Positions 8,786-16,960 of a DNA stretch of 40,901 bases are shown in pieces. Source of the stretch: Ilumatobacteraceae bacterium (lineage in GTDB: Bacteria; Actinomycetota; Acidimicrobiia; Acidimicrobiales; Iamiaceae); NCBI GenBank assembly GCA_025463265.1, contig JAOBWH010000057.1:1-40901 (forward strand). The letters are read 5' to 3'. Made by a program: the position numbers and the translations under genes. The notes beneath the pieces were generated by a model that saw only the letters and a program-made list of their open reading frames with translations, made no database searches and was not told where the DNA came from. Each line of letters opens with the position of its first letter. Position 1 is the first letter of the stretch.

Positions 8786-9784
8786 TCATCGGCGGAGGCG
8801 GCGGCTCCGCGCGTACAGCTCAGCGGCCACCGCCCGCGCCGGCTCCACCACGCCGAAACGGGAGGTGCGCAGCCACGGCAGCACGTGCGGTGACCCGCCG
8901 TACTTCGCCTTGTACGCACCGCCGCCGCCGAAGTTCATCCGCACCGCCCCGCGGTCCCGCCACGCCCGAAGGGCGTGCCACATGAGCGCCTCGTTCGGCA
9001 GGAGGTGCTGGTGGCGCTGCCAGCTGGCGCCCATCCAGTACTCGGCCGTGCCGCCGGCCATCCCCGGGAAGATGCCGGTGGCCGCCAGCTCGCCATCGGG
9101 CGTGCGGGCCTCCATCAGGACGAGCCGGCCGGTCGGACCGAGGTGGCGGATCAGGCTCTCGACCCGGGCCTGCGGGTACGTCGGTCGGCGCCCGCGCTTG
9201 GCGAACGCCTCGGTGACCTGGGCGTAGTAGGCGGCGGCGAAGCGCCCGGGCTCGCGGGGATCGACCTCGGTGGTGACGATCCCGTTGCGCAGGGCGCGGC
9301 GGACGTCGCGCCGGCCGCCCTTCGTCATCCCGGCGAGCATGGTGTCGTCGTCGGCCAGAGCCAGCTCGTAGCCCGGCAGCCGGCCGACCACGAAGCCTGC
9401 GGGCGCCACCGCCTCATCGAGGAGCTGGCGGTCGGCCACCTCCAGGTGGATGCAGCGGAGCTCGTCGAAGGCGAAGCGGGCGAGGCCCTCGAGCACGGCG
9501 GTGGGGTCGGACCCGAGCGGCAGATCGAGGCCCATGGCCGGCGTCGTCCACCCCTTGAGCGGGCTTCCCAGGAACCGGACGCCCGCCCGTCGCACGATGG
9601 CGCCGGTGAACCACCCGGCCTCGTCTCCACCGTCGATGATGCGCGCCGTCACCGGCTCGGCTCGCTGCGTCTCGACGAGGAGATCCAGCCAGGCCCGGGT
9701 CTGGTACACGGTCCGGCCGGGTCGGCGGTCCAGGTCGGGCCAGGGCACCAGCGGTCCCGCGACGCGCTCGAACCGGATGGTCAT
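8786..9784 (-). CDS. FemAB-like / GNAT-fold acyltransferase
   Basis: A 332-residue protein resembling the FemAB-related GNAT proteins (Acetyltransf_6 type). Features include the central KGGRRDVRRALRNG segment, typical of the second GNAT lobe, followed by YYAQVTEAF, and a C-terminal NFGGGGAYKAKYGG motif in which the substrate-binding loop leads into the final strand. Such enzymes transfer acyl or aminoacyl groups onto peptidoglycan precursors or polysaccharides. No signal peptide or membrane helix is visible, so it is cytoplasmic. It follows the polysaccharide deacetylase gene by 19 bases in the same direction, and I infer a joint role in surface polysaccharide or cell-wall modification. The actual donor and acceptor are unknown. 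Confidence 0.72.
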   Translation of the reverse strand: MTIRFERVAGPLVPWPDLDRRPGRTVYQTRAWLDLLVETQRAEPVTARIIDGGDEAGWFTGAIVRRAGVRFLGSPLKGWTTPAMGLDLPLGSDPTAVLEGLARFAFDELRCIHLEVADRQLLDEAVAPAGFVVGRLPGYELALADDDTMLAGMTKGGRRDVRRALRNGIVTTEVDPREPGRFAAAYYAQVTEAFAKRGRRPTYPQARVESLIRHLGPTGRLVLMEARTPDGELAATGIFPGMAGGTAEYWMGASWQRHQHLLPNEALMWHALRAWRDRGAVRMNFGGGGAYKAKYGGSPHVLPWLRTSRFGVVEPARAVAAELYARSRRLRR

Positions 9785-9803
9785 CGGGCCGCTCGGCTGG
9801 CGG

Positions 9804-10817
9804 TCACGTCGCCCACGGATCGGGTTCGCGGCGCACGCGCTTCACCACGCGCTGGGCCTCCGAACCGGCGCGCGTGCGGAGCTGCTCGAGGATCCAGCGG
9901 TTCTCCAGCGACCTCCGCTGCCCGTCGGTGATCGGTCCGCCATCATCCCCGCGCTGCGCCCGGATGTGGTCGAGCACCTCGGACACGGGGGCGAACCAGC
10001 CGTTGCGCTGGGCGATGCCCTCGAGCGTCTCGACGACCCGGGGGTCGACGGTGCCGTCCCTGACGAAGCGCATGCCGAAGTGGGTGTACGCGATGCACGC
10101 CCCGCCGGACTGCTCGAGCTCGTCGAGGCGCTCGGGGGTGAACATGGCGACGAACGAGTCCACGGTGGGGGCGTGGCTCGACGCGAACCACCAGTTCACG
10201 TAGGGCCGCGCCGGGTCGTGGTACGGCTGGTGCGGACAGGCCCGCAGCGTGTCGATGTCGCCGAAGGTGAAGTTCCGCCAGTAGTCGATGCGGTCGCGCA
10301 GGAGATCGCCCCAGAAGTACTCGCTGCCGGGGACCTCGCCCTGCGTGGTCTCCCGGTAGGGCCGGGTGACGCCCATGGCCGTCGTGTAGGCCCGGCTGCG
10401 GATGCCGGTCAGCCGCTTGGGACCCCAGTACATGGCCTCGTGGTTCCCGACGTGGTCGGCACCGATCCGGGGCGGGGCACCGAAGAGCTCGGCGAAGCGG
10501 TCGAGCGCCCGGAGGGTGGTGGCCCGTGCCGACGGATGGTCGCTGGCGTTGTGGAACCCGATCTCGTGGCCGACCTCCCGGAGCCGCTGCACCCAGGCGA
10601 CGTAGTCGGGGTCCTCGCAGGTGGTGCCGCCGGTGCGGGCCGGGCCGTCCGGCGCGACTGGCCAGACCGACTTGGTGATCCGCAGCCCGAGGTCGGTGAC
10701 CACGTCGTAGACGGGCCTTCCGTTCTCCAGCGTCATCCTGTCGGTGTCGTCGAAGATCGAGAAGGCGAACCGCGCTCCGCCCGGCCACGACGGCGCGACC
10801 TCGGACCCGGTGCTCAC
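9804..10817 (-). CDS. Polysaccharide deacetylase-like (NodB-fold) protein
   Basis: A 337-residue protein with a divergent NodB homology domain. FSIFDDTD near residue 20 supplies the Asp pair, and IGFHNASDHPS near residue 90 holds an H-x5-H in place of the usual HxxxH metal site. THFG further on may complete the site. There is no signal peptide, unlike secreted chitin or peptidoglycan deacetylases, so the substrate is more likely a cytoplasmic lipid-linked or nucleotide-linked sugar. The GTG start is supported by GGGAG eight bases upstream. The gene lies between the methyltransferase gene (57 bases upstream) and the FemAB-like gene. Altered metal-ligand spacing leaves catalytic competence uncertain. 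Confidence 0.72.
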   Translation of the reverse strand: MSTGSEVAPSWPGGARFAFSIFDDTDRMTLENGRPVYDVVTDLGLRITKSVWPVAPDGPARTGGTTCEDPDYVAWVQRLREVGHEIGFHNASDHPSARATTLRALDRFAELFGAPPRIGADHVGNHEAMYWGPKRLTGIRSRAYTTAMGVTRPYRETTQGEVPGSEYFWGDLLRDRIDYWRNFTFGDIDTLRACPHQPYHDPARPYVNWWFASSHAPTVDSFVAMFTPERLDELEQSGGACIAYTHFGMRFVRDGTVDPRVVETLEGIAQRNGWFAPVSEVLDHIRAQRGDDGGPITDGQRRSLENRWILEQLRTRAGSEAQRVVKRVRREPDPWAT

Positions 10818-10874
10818 GGTGTCTCCCTTCCCTCGCGACCCGGCCCGCCAGCAGCAACCGTACTGGTTCCGGCC

Positions 10875-12029
10875 TCAACCTGAGGCGAACGTCAGCAGCG
10901 AGAAGGCCGGCGTGCACTGGACGAGCGCGAACCCCTCGGCGGCAAGCGGTCCGACACCCCGCGGGTTGATGTAGATCACCACGAGCGGGCGCGGACGGCG
11001 GGCGAGCGAACCGGCGAGCAGGGCGGCGAGCCGGGTGAGGCCGTCGATCTGGAACGGGTTGTTCAGGTAGACGACCCCGGTGTCGTCGGGCAGCGGAGCG
11101 ACCAGGCCGTCGCCGACCTCCACGGTGCCGTGGCCGCCGATCGCGGCCCGAGCCCGGTCGCCGAGGGCCGCCTCGAGCTCGCGGCCGTGGACCGACGACC
11201 AGCCCCGGTCGATGGCCTCGCGCAGCACCCGGCCGTCGCCGCAGCCGATGTCGACGAAGCGCGTCGACCGCAGATCCGGCGGGACCAGGTCCAGCGCGGT
11301 GCGGATCGTGCGGTAGCGGGTCACCGCGAAGGGGAACGTCCCGGGCGGGGCGCCATCGACGGGGTGCACGCGCGGCGGGCCCGGGGCGTAGCGGAGGCGG
11401 ACCGCGGCGCCGACCTCGGCCGCGGCGATCTGCGCCAGCTCCGGCACCTGCGCCGGGCGCATGGTCGCCAGCCGGCGACCGAGGCGGCGCACCGGCTGGG
11501 GGAGGCGGCCGGACCGTCGGGACGCGGTGCCCGACGGCTCCTTCGGATGGCTCCACGGGTACCCCAGCGAGTGGCTGGCCACCATCGACGCCCCCACGGC
11601 GCCCTGCATCCAGCCGGCCCCGCGTAGCCAGCCGGCGACGGGGTCGGCCGCCGGGACCCGGACATCGAGGCGGCGGGCGCCAGCTTCGGCCAGGTGGAGG
11701 CCCACGGCCTCCAGCGCCTCTCGGGCCCGGTCACCAGCTCCCTCGGCGAGGTCGACACGAGCAACCGTGAGCACGGCCACGTGGTGGTCCGCCCAGCGGG
11801 CCGCGGCAGCCCGGTCCGCCGAGGCGGTGGGCCAGGCGGCAGCCGGGAGGGAGCCCTCCCGGTCGGCGGCAGGGGACACCCCGACGGTCCGCAGGGTGGG
11901 GCGCGCCCGGCCGACCTCGACGTGGGCGAACACCGTGCCCTCGTGGCTCACGGCGAAGCGCTGGACGCCCCGACGAGCGGTGCTGAGGAGGCGGACATCT
12001 CGAGCCCCTGCATCGCCCACGTGCGCCAC
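10875..12029 (-). CDS. Class I SAM-dependent methyltransferase with GNAT-like N-terminal region
   Basis: A 384-residue protein. The C-terminal half is a Rossmann methyltransferase: motif I FVDIGCGDGRVLREA near residue 270 and a motif IV-like VVYLNNPF near 330. Residues about 1-150 look like an acetyltransferase fold (a DVRVPAADPVAGWLRGAGW segment typical of the GNAT tail) joined by a basic linker rich in Arg. The methyl acceptor is unknown. The GTG start at 12029 has GGGGAG upstream. It is the first gene of a minus-strand group with the deacetylase and the FemAB-like acyltransferase, and is divergent from the alcohol dehydrogenase across a 127-base gap that contains operator B. The N-terminal assignment is weaker than the methyltransferase call. 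Confidence 0.7.
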   Translation of the reverse strand: MAHVGDAGARDVRLLSTARRGVQRFAVSHEGTVFAHVEVGRARPTLRTVGVSPAADREGSLPAAAWPTASADRAAAARWADHHVAVLTVARVDLAEGAGDRAREALEAVGLHLAEAGARRLDVRVPAADPVAGWLRGAGWMQGAVGASMVASHSLGYPWSHPKEPSGTASRRSGRLPQPVRRLGRRLATMRPAQVPELAQIAAAEVGAAVRLRYAPGPPRVHPVDGAPPGTFPFAVTRYRTIRTALDLVPPDLRSTRFVDIGCGDGRVLREAIDRGWSSVHGRELEAALGDRARAAIGGHGTVEVGDGLVAPLPDDTGVVYLNNPFQIDGLTRLAALLAGSLARRPRPLVVIYINPRGVGPLAAEGFALVQCTPAFSLLTFASG

Positions 12030-12090
12030 GCCCTCTCCCCGACCGGGATCGGAGCCTAGGCAGTCCCGACGGCACCCGGCCGTGATCAGA

Positions 12091-12110
12091 AAATGGAACG
12101 CGTTCTACTA
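12091..12110 (+). promoter_or_regulatory. KstR-like operator B (alcohol dehydrogenase promoter)
   Basis: AAATGGAACGCGTTCTACTA, with core GAACGCGTTC at 12096-12105. The 14-mer at 12094-12107 fits TNNAACNNGTTNNA exactly. A possible -10 (TAAGGT at 12109-12114) begins within the site, so repressor binding would block polymerase. The leader is about 35 bases and holds AGGAG at 12146-12150 before the ATG at 12157. Confidence 0.82.
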
Positions 12111-12156
12111 AGGTCCGCGACGCAAGTGCCAAGGGGAACAACTCAGGAGTCAGAAC

Positions 12157-13236
12157 ATGCGCGCTGCGCTGCTGCACAACACCGGCGACGAGAAGCTCGA
12201 GATCGTCGACGACATCGAGGTCGACGCACCGAACGCCGGCGAGGTCACCATCAAGATCGAGGCCACCGGCGTCTGCCACTCCGACCTCCACGCCATGCAG
12301 GGCTCGCTCCCGCAGCCGGCCCCGTTCGTCCCGGGCCACGAGGGCGCCGGCGTGATCTCCGCCGTCGGCGAGGGCGTCACCGAGCTGGCCATCGGCGACC
12401 ACGTCGTGGTCGCCTGGAGCCCGCCCTGCGGCAAGTGCAACAACTGCGTGGAGCGCAAGCAGCCCCACCTGTGCGTGATGATCCAGTTCGCCATCGCCGG
12501 CACCCCGCGCTTCACCCGCAACGGCGAGCCGGTCTACGGCATGGCCGGCACCGGCACGTTCGCCGAGTACCTCACCGTGCCGCAAGAGGCCGCGGTGAAG
12601 ATCGACGACGACGTCCCGTTCGAGATCGCCTCGCTCATCGGCTGCGGCGTGTCCACCGGGGTGGGCGCCGCCATCAACACCGCCAAGGTCACCCCTGGCT
12701 CCAAGGTCGTCGTGTTCGGCTGCGGCGGCGTCGGCATCGCGGCGATCCAGGGCGCTCACGTGGCCGGCGCGTCGATCATCGTCGCTGTCGACCTCAACGA
12801 GGACAAGCTGGAGCTGGCCAAGACCTTCGGCGCCACCCACGGCGTCAAGCCCGACGACCTCGCCGCTCTGCAGGCCGAGCTCACCGGCGACGGCTTCGAC
12901 TACGCCTTCGAGGCCATCGGGCTCCCCGTCACCATGCGGGCCGCCTACGACGCCGTGCGCCGCGGCGGCACCGCGTGCATCGTGGGCGTCGGCGGCATGG
13001 ACAAGGAGGTCTCGTTCAACGGCTTCGAGATCTTCTTCTCCGAGAAGACCTTCATGGGCAGCTACTACGGCTCGGTCGACGTCCGCTCGGACTTCCACCG
13101 CCTGCTCAGCCTCTGGAAGAGCGGCCAGCTCAACCTCGACGGCATGATCACCAACCGCATGAAGATCGACGAGATCAACGACGCCTTCGACATCATGAAG
13201 AAGGGCGACGCGATCCGCACCGTCATCACGTTCTGA
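12157..13236 (+). CDS. Zinc-dependent medium-chain alcohol dehydrogenase
   Basis: A 359-residue MDR-family enzyme. Catalytic zinc ligands are Cys40, His61 and Glu62 (GVCHSD, GHEGAG) with a later Cys in IGCGVSTG. The structural zinc lobe is Cys91-x2-Cys94-x2-Cys97 and Cys106, one residue longer than the usual last spacing. The NAD-binding motif is FGCGGVG. It most resembles the class III / NDMA-dependent actinobacterial dehydrogenases (AdhD type) and would oxidise a primary or secondary alcohol to the carbonyl. AGGAG precedes the ATG. It is a single-gene unit downstream of operator B, so it is inferred to oxidise an alcohol arising during sterol or isoprenoid breakdown. The substrate is unknown. 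Confidence 0.86.
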   Translation: MRAALLHNTGDEKLEIVDDIEVDAPNAGEVTIKIEATGVCHSDLHAMQGSLPQPAPFVPGHEGAGVISAVGEGVTELAIGDHVVVAWSPPCGKCNNCVERKQPHLCVMIQFAIAGTPRFTRNGEPVYGMAGTGTFAEYLTVPQEAAVKIDDDVPFEIASLIGCGVSTGVGAAINTAKVTPGSKVVVFGCGGVGIAAIQGAHVAGASIIVAVDLNEDKLELAKTFGATHGVKPDDLAALQAELTGDGFDYAFEAIGLPVTMRAAYDAVRRGGTACIVGVGGMDKEVSFNGFEIFFSEKTFMGSYYGSVDVRSDFHRLLSLWKSGQLNLDGMITNRMKIDEINDAFDIMKKGDAIRTVITF

Positions 13237-13358
13237 CCTCGCTTCGCTCGGCCAGAACGTGATGGGACCCGGCTCCGGCCCGTGGTCGCGGTTCGATACC
13301 TGACCGGCTTGCGGGCCGCTCGTCGGCTGCGCCTCCTCGATGCTGTCCTTTCCGCTCG

Positions 13359-13384
13359 GGTCGGCTCCGCAGGCTCCGCCGACC
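13359..13384 (+). terminator. Hairpin downstream of the alcohol dehydrogenase
   Basis: Inverted repeat GGTCGGC (13359-13365) and GCCGACC (13378-13384) with a 12-base loop, in a 256-base gap that has no gene I can support. A second small stem, TCGCC/GGCGA, lies at 13402-13414. These probably take part in transcript ending but lack a T-run. Confidence 0.35.
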
Positions 13385-13440
13385 GGGCCGCTCGGGCCCT
13401 GTCGCCTTCGGCGAAAGCGTGACCGGCTCACGAGAACGAC

Positions 13441-13468
13441 GCAGCCGGGGCCTTCGGGCTCCGGCTGC
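13441..13468 (+). terminator. 12-bp stem with TTCG tetraloop before the SLOG/channel operon
   Basis: GCAGCCGGGGCC pairs with GGCTCCGGCTGC around the very stable loop C(TTCG)G, with 12 pairs including one G-T. It lies 205 bases after the dehydrogenase stop and 24 bases before the proposed GTG of the SLOG-like gene. It is either a terminator insulating the next operon or a structured leader/operator. The absence of a T-run is usual at this GC content. Confidence 0.5.
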
Positions 13469-13492
13469 TCCGCGTCCTGGCAGAATGCGCCG

Positions 13493-14005
13493 GTGGTGGT
13501 TGCGGGAGAGCTGCGGGTGGGCGTGACGGGGCACCGGGATCTGGCGCGCACCGATGAGGTCGCAGCGGCGGTCGACGTCGCGCTGGACCACCTCGTCGAC
13601 GAGACCGTCACCTCGCTCGTCGTGGTGTCGGCGCTGGCGGAGGGCGCGGATCGCATCGTGGCGGAGCGGGTCCTGGCCCGGCCCGGGGGCCGCCTCGTGG
13701 CCCTGCTGCCCCTCGACCCCGCGGACTACGTGCGGGACTTCGCCGACGTGGCCTCGGTCCAGGCGTTCACCGACCTGCTCGCAGCAGCAGATGAGCACGA
13801 GGTGGTGCGGGGAGCACCCACCGACGACGGGACGCGCGAGGCGGCGTACGAGCGCGCTGGCCACGCCATGCTCGACCGGATCGACGTGCTGCTCGCCCTG
13901 TGGGACGGCGAACCGTCGAAGGGCCGGGGCGGCACCGCGGAGATGGTGGTGGAGGCGGGCCTGATCGGCCGCCGCTGCGAGGTGATCACCGTGGAGCGGG
14001 CCTGA
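13493..14005 (+). CDS. SLOG/LOG-like Rossmann protein, partner of RyR-domain channel
   Basis: A 170-residue protein beginning with LRVGVTGHRDL, then VVVSALAEGADRIVAERVL, LLPLDPADYVRDF, and a closing DVLLALWDG followed by GGTAEMVVEA. This pattern (GVTGHRD, S-x-L-AEGAD, GGT) is that of SLOG/LOG-superfamily nucleotide-binding Rossmann proteins, which are predicted to bind or process nucleotides and are found near RyR-domain and ion-channel proteins. The start is uncertain: the frame is open upstream, but similarity begins here, and a CAGAAT -10-like box six bases before the GTG suggests a leaderless start. The stop overlaps the ATG of the channel gene by one base (TGATG), so the two are translationally coupled and probably act together. 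Enzymatic activity is not demonstrated by sequence. Confidence 0.72.
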   Translation: MVVAGELRVGVTGHRDLARTDEVAAAVDVALDHLVDETVTSLVVVSALAEGADRIVAERVLARPGGRLVALLPLDPADYVRDFADVASVQAFTDLLAAADEHEVVRGAPTDDGTREAAYERAGHAMLDRIDVLLALWDGEPSKGRGGTAEMVVEAGLIGRRCEVITVERA

Positions 14006-15711
14006 TGCTCAACGACACCCGGAAGCGGTGGTTCGTCCTCGCGTTCCTGTGGGTCGTGATCGTGGTCATCGGCATCACCGGGTTCGTGAAGCAGGGTTCG
14101 GCGGACGGCGTGAACCGGGCGTTCCTCGACAACCTGTACCTGACCTTCCAGCTCGGCACGCTCGACTACGACGGCAGCTCCGGCCCGATGAACTGGCAGG
14201 TCCAGCTGGCCCGGTTCGTCGTCCCGCTCCTCGCCGCCGGCACCATCCTCCAGACGGCCTCGGTGGTCTTCCGCGAGGAGTTCCGTCGCTACCGGCTCCG
14301 CTACCAGAAGGGCCACACCATCATCTGCGGACTGGGCGAGACGGGCGCCCGCCTCGCCACCGCGTTCTCCGAAGCGGGCGGGCACGTGGTGGCCATCGAG
14401 CCCGATCCCGCCGTCGCCGCCGGGTCCGGTGTGGCCGAGCAGCTCGACCACGTCCTGTCGGGCAGCGGCACTGACGAGGAGCTGCTGCGCACCGCAGGCA
14501 TCGAGCGGGCCGGCCGGGTCGTCGTGTGCACGGGCGACGATGCGGCCAACGTGCAGGTCACCCAGGTCGTGGCGCGCGTCAGCACCGCCCGGTCGAGGAC
14601 CCCGCTGCGGTGCTCGGTGCAGCTCGGGTCGGCCAGCCTGGCCCTGCTGCTGCGCTCCGCCGACCTCGAGAGCCACGGCGGCACCCGCATCAGCTACTTC
14701 AACCTGCACGAACGGGCGGCGCGGGCGCTGCTCGCCCAGCAGGGCCCGCCGATGGCCGTCGCCTGGCCGGCGCCTCACCTGATGGTGGTCGGTCTCGGCC
14801 AGTTCGGCACCAGCCTCGTGCTCGCCCTGTCCCAGCAGTGGGCCGACGTCCAGCCCGGGGTGAAGCTCAACCCGACCCTGGTCGACCCGGCCGCCCGGCA
14901 GAAGTGGGAGGCGCTGCGCCTCCTGCACCCGGCCCTCGACCAGGTGTGCGAGCCCACGCTCGTCGATCTCGATCTCCAGGCGCCCGAGCCCGACGAGGTC
15001 GACGGGTTCCTCGCGCTGCTCGCCGAGGACCCGCCCGCCTGGGTGGCCGTCGCCGACGCCGATGAGACCACGGCGCTGGCCAACGCCGGCTTCTTGCACC
15101 AGCACCTGCCTCGCGGCCGGGTGGCCATCGTGGTCCGGATGCAGAGCGAGTCGGGGCTCGGCGGCCTGCTCCAGCCCCACCCCGATTCGGCGCCGACGCT
15201 GCCCGGGGTGTCGCTGTTCCCGTTCCTCGACCGCACCTGCACCATCGAGACGGTGGACGGCGGCGTCCGCGAACAGCTGGCCGAGTCGGTCCACGAGGAC
15301 TACCTCGCACACCTGGACCCGGCAACCTCCGGGTCATCGCTGGCCCGGCCGTGGGCCGAGCTGTCCGACGCGGACCGGGAGCAGAGCCGCAAGCGGGTCG
15401 ACGGCATCGTGGCCGACCTCGACGCCCTCGGCCTCGACCTCGTCCCGCTGCGACGGTGGGGCGCCCCGGAGGTGACCCTGACCGACGAGCAGGTCGACCA
15501 CCTCGCCGCCCGGGACCACCAGCGCTGGTTCGACGACCGCACCGCAGCGGGGTGGACCCGCGGCGAGGTGCGAGACGACCTCACCAAGCGCAACCCCCTG
15601 CTCGTGGGATGGGACGAGCTTCCCGACGACGCCAAGGCGTTCAACCTGGCGACCGCACGCGACCTGCTCCCGATGCTGGCCCGCAACGGCTTCGAGGCCG
15701 CCGAGCGCTGA
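14005..15711 (+). CDS. Two-helix ion channel with two TrkA-N domains and C-terminal RyR domain
   Basis: A 568-residue protein. TM1 spans about residues 9-27, and a pore-loop-like segment (LYLTFQLGTLDYDG) about 43-56. TM2 spans about 68-90, followed by an amphipathic basic linker. A first TrkA-N/RCK Rossmann domain starts at about 108 (IICGLGETGARLA) and a second at about 259 (LMVVGLGQFGTSL). The C-terminal part (about 450-565) resembles a prokaryotic RyR domain, with paired segments WAELSDADREQSRKRV and RDHQRWFDDRTAAGWTRGEVRDD ending in WDELPDDAKAFNLATARDL. RCK domains gate potassium-type channels by binding NAD(H), nucleotides or ions. The pore lacks a classical TVGYG filter, so ion selectivity is unclear. 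Coupling to the SLOG-like gene suggests gating by a nucleotide-derived ligand (inference). Confidence 0.8.
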   Translation: MLNDTRKRWFVLAFLWVVIVVIGITGFVKQGSADGVNRAFLDNLYLTFQLGTLDYDGSSGPMNWQVQLARFVVPLLAAGTILQTASVVFREEFRRYRLRYQKGHTIICGLGETGARLATAFSEAGGHVVAIEPDPAVAAGSGVAEQLDHVLSGSGTDEELLRTAGIERAGRVVVCTGDDAANVQVTQVVARVSTARSRTPLRCSVQLGSASLALLLRSADLESHGGTRISYFNLHERAARALLAQQGPPMAVAWPAPHLMVVGLGQFGTSLVLALSQQWADVQPGVKLNPTLVDPAARQKWEALRLLHPALDQVCEPTLVDLDLQAPEPDEVDGFLALLAEDPPAWVAVADADETTALANAGFLHQHLPRGRVAIVVRMQSESGLGGLLQPHPDSAPTLPGVSLFPFLDRTCTIETVDGGVREQLAESVHEDYLAHLDPATSGSSLARPWAELSDADREQSRKRVDGIVADLDALGLDLVPLRRWGAPEVTLTDEQVDHLAARDHQRWFDDRTAAGWTRGEVRDDLTKRNPLLVGWDELPDDAKAFNLATARDLLPMLARNGFEAAER

Positions 15712-15720
15712 AGCCGGCCG

Positions 15721-16941
15721 TCAGGCCAGCTCGGACCGCCGGCGTTCCAGGTAGCGGCGCTCCGGGTCGGCCGTGGCCAGGGCGATCGCCCGGTCGAAGG
15801 ACGCGACCGCCTCGCCGGTGCGGCCGAGGCGGCGGAGCAGGTCCGCCCGGGTGGCGTGGTAGGGCACGTACCCGTCGAGGTCGAGCAGGTCGACCTCCTG
15901 GAGCGCCTCGGCGGGGCCGCGCACCTCGGCCACGGCGACGGCCCGGTTCAGCTGGACCACCGGCGTCGGCGCATGCGGCACGAGCTGGTCGTAGAGGGCG
16001 AGGATCTGCACCCAGTCGGTCCGCGCCGCGTCCGAGGCGTCGGTGTGGACCGCGGCGATCGCCGCCTGCACCTGGTACGCCCCCGGCTGGTTGCGGCGCA
16101 GGCACCGCCGGACCAGGTCGTGACCTTCGGCGATCTCGTCGCCGTCCCACAGCGACCGGTCCTGGTCGGGCAGGGGGATCAGCACGCCCGCTGCGTCGAC
16201 GCGGGTCGCCCGCCGAGCGTCGGTGAGCAACATGAGCGCGAGCAGGCCGACGGCCTCGGGCACCTCGGGCACCAGATCGCACAGCAGCCGGCCGAGCCGG
16301 ATGGCCTCGGCGCACAGGTCCTCGCGCACCAGCGCGTCCGAGGTCGAGGACCGGTGGCCCTCGGTGAAGATCAGGTAGAGGACGGCGAGCACCGAGCGCA
16401 GGCGGGCGGGCAGGTCGGCTGCGTCGGGCACCCGGTACGGGATCTTGGCGGCGGCGATCTTCTTCTTGGCCCGGACGATCCGCTGGGCCATCGTGGCTTC
16501 GGGCACGAGGAACGCCTGGGCGATCTCCGGGGTCTGGAGACCGGCGATGAGCCGCAGCGTGAGGGCGATGTGCGCCTCCGGCGACAGCGCCGGGTGGCAG
16601 CAGGTGAAGATCAGCCGCAGCTGGTCGTCGGGCAGCGGACCGACGTCGGGCGGTTCCGATGGGGTGAGCATGGCGGTGGCCTCGGTCTGACGGGCATCGC
16701 GGGTGGACTCCCGCCGCAGCCGGTCGATGGCCCGGTTGCGGGCGGTGGTGGTGATCCACGCCCCCGGGTTGGGCGGCAGCCCGTCGACCGGCCACTTCTG
16801 CGCCGCCGTCACGAACGCCTCCTGGACCGCGTCCTCGGCGAGATCGATGCTCCCGAGGACGCGGACCAAGATGGCGATGCAGCGGCCCGACTCATCCCGG
16901 AAGACCCGGGCGATGTCATCGGCGGTCGGCGTGACGGTCAT
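15721..16941 (-). CDS. ECF42-type RNA polymerase sigma factor with C-terminal TPR-like extension
   Basis: A 406-residue sigma factor. Region 2 includes DLAEDAVQEAFVTAAQKWP and PNPGAWITTTARNRAIDRLRR. Region 4 includes LTLRLIAGLQTPEIAQAFLVPEATMAQRIVRAKKKI. The C-terminal 200 residues are the helical extension of the ECF42 (DUF6596) group, ending in TPR-like repeats (RADLLRRLGRTGEAVASFDRAIALA). This group is typically paired with a DGPF/YCII-family protein and has no anti-sigma factor; the extension is thought to control activity. The gene follows the DGPF gene by 19 bases. The ATG at 16941 was chosen because similarity starts there; the frame is open further upstream into the DGPF gene. Its 3' end is convergent with the channel gene, 9 bases apart. 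Confidence 0.9.
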   Translation of the reverse strand: MTVTPTADDIARVFRDESGRCIAILVRVLGSIDLAEDAVQEAFVTAAQKWPVDGLPPNPGAWITTTARNRAIDRLRRESTRDARQTEATAMLTPSEPPDVGPLPDDQLRLIFTCCHPALSPEAHIALTLRLIAGLQTPEIAQAFLVPEATMAQRIVRAKKKIAAAKIPYRVPDAADLPARLRSVLAVLYLIFTEGHRSSTSDALVREDLCAEAIRLGRLLCDLVPEVPEAVGLLALMLLTDARRATRVDAAGVLIPLPDQDRSLWDGDEIAEGHDLVRRCLRRNQPGAYQVQAAIAAVHTDASDAARTDWVQILALYDQLVPHAPTPVVQLNRAVAVAEVRGPAEALQEVDLLDLDGYVPYHATRADLLRRLGRTGEAVASFDRAIALATADPERRYLERRRSELA

Positions 16942-16960
16942 GGGGCTCCGACCTCGGGTC

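Noticed and set aside
13280-13310. GGTTCGATACC, resembling a tRNA T-loop
   Set aside because: No matching T-stem, D-arm, anticodon arm or acceptor stem can be drawn in the surrounding 90 bases.
13340-13492. N-terminal extension of the SLOG-like protein
   Set aside because: The extra 51 codons are Pro/Arg/Ser-rich, cross strong hairpins and match nothing; similarity begins at the GTG near 13493.
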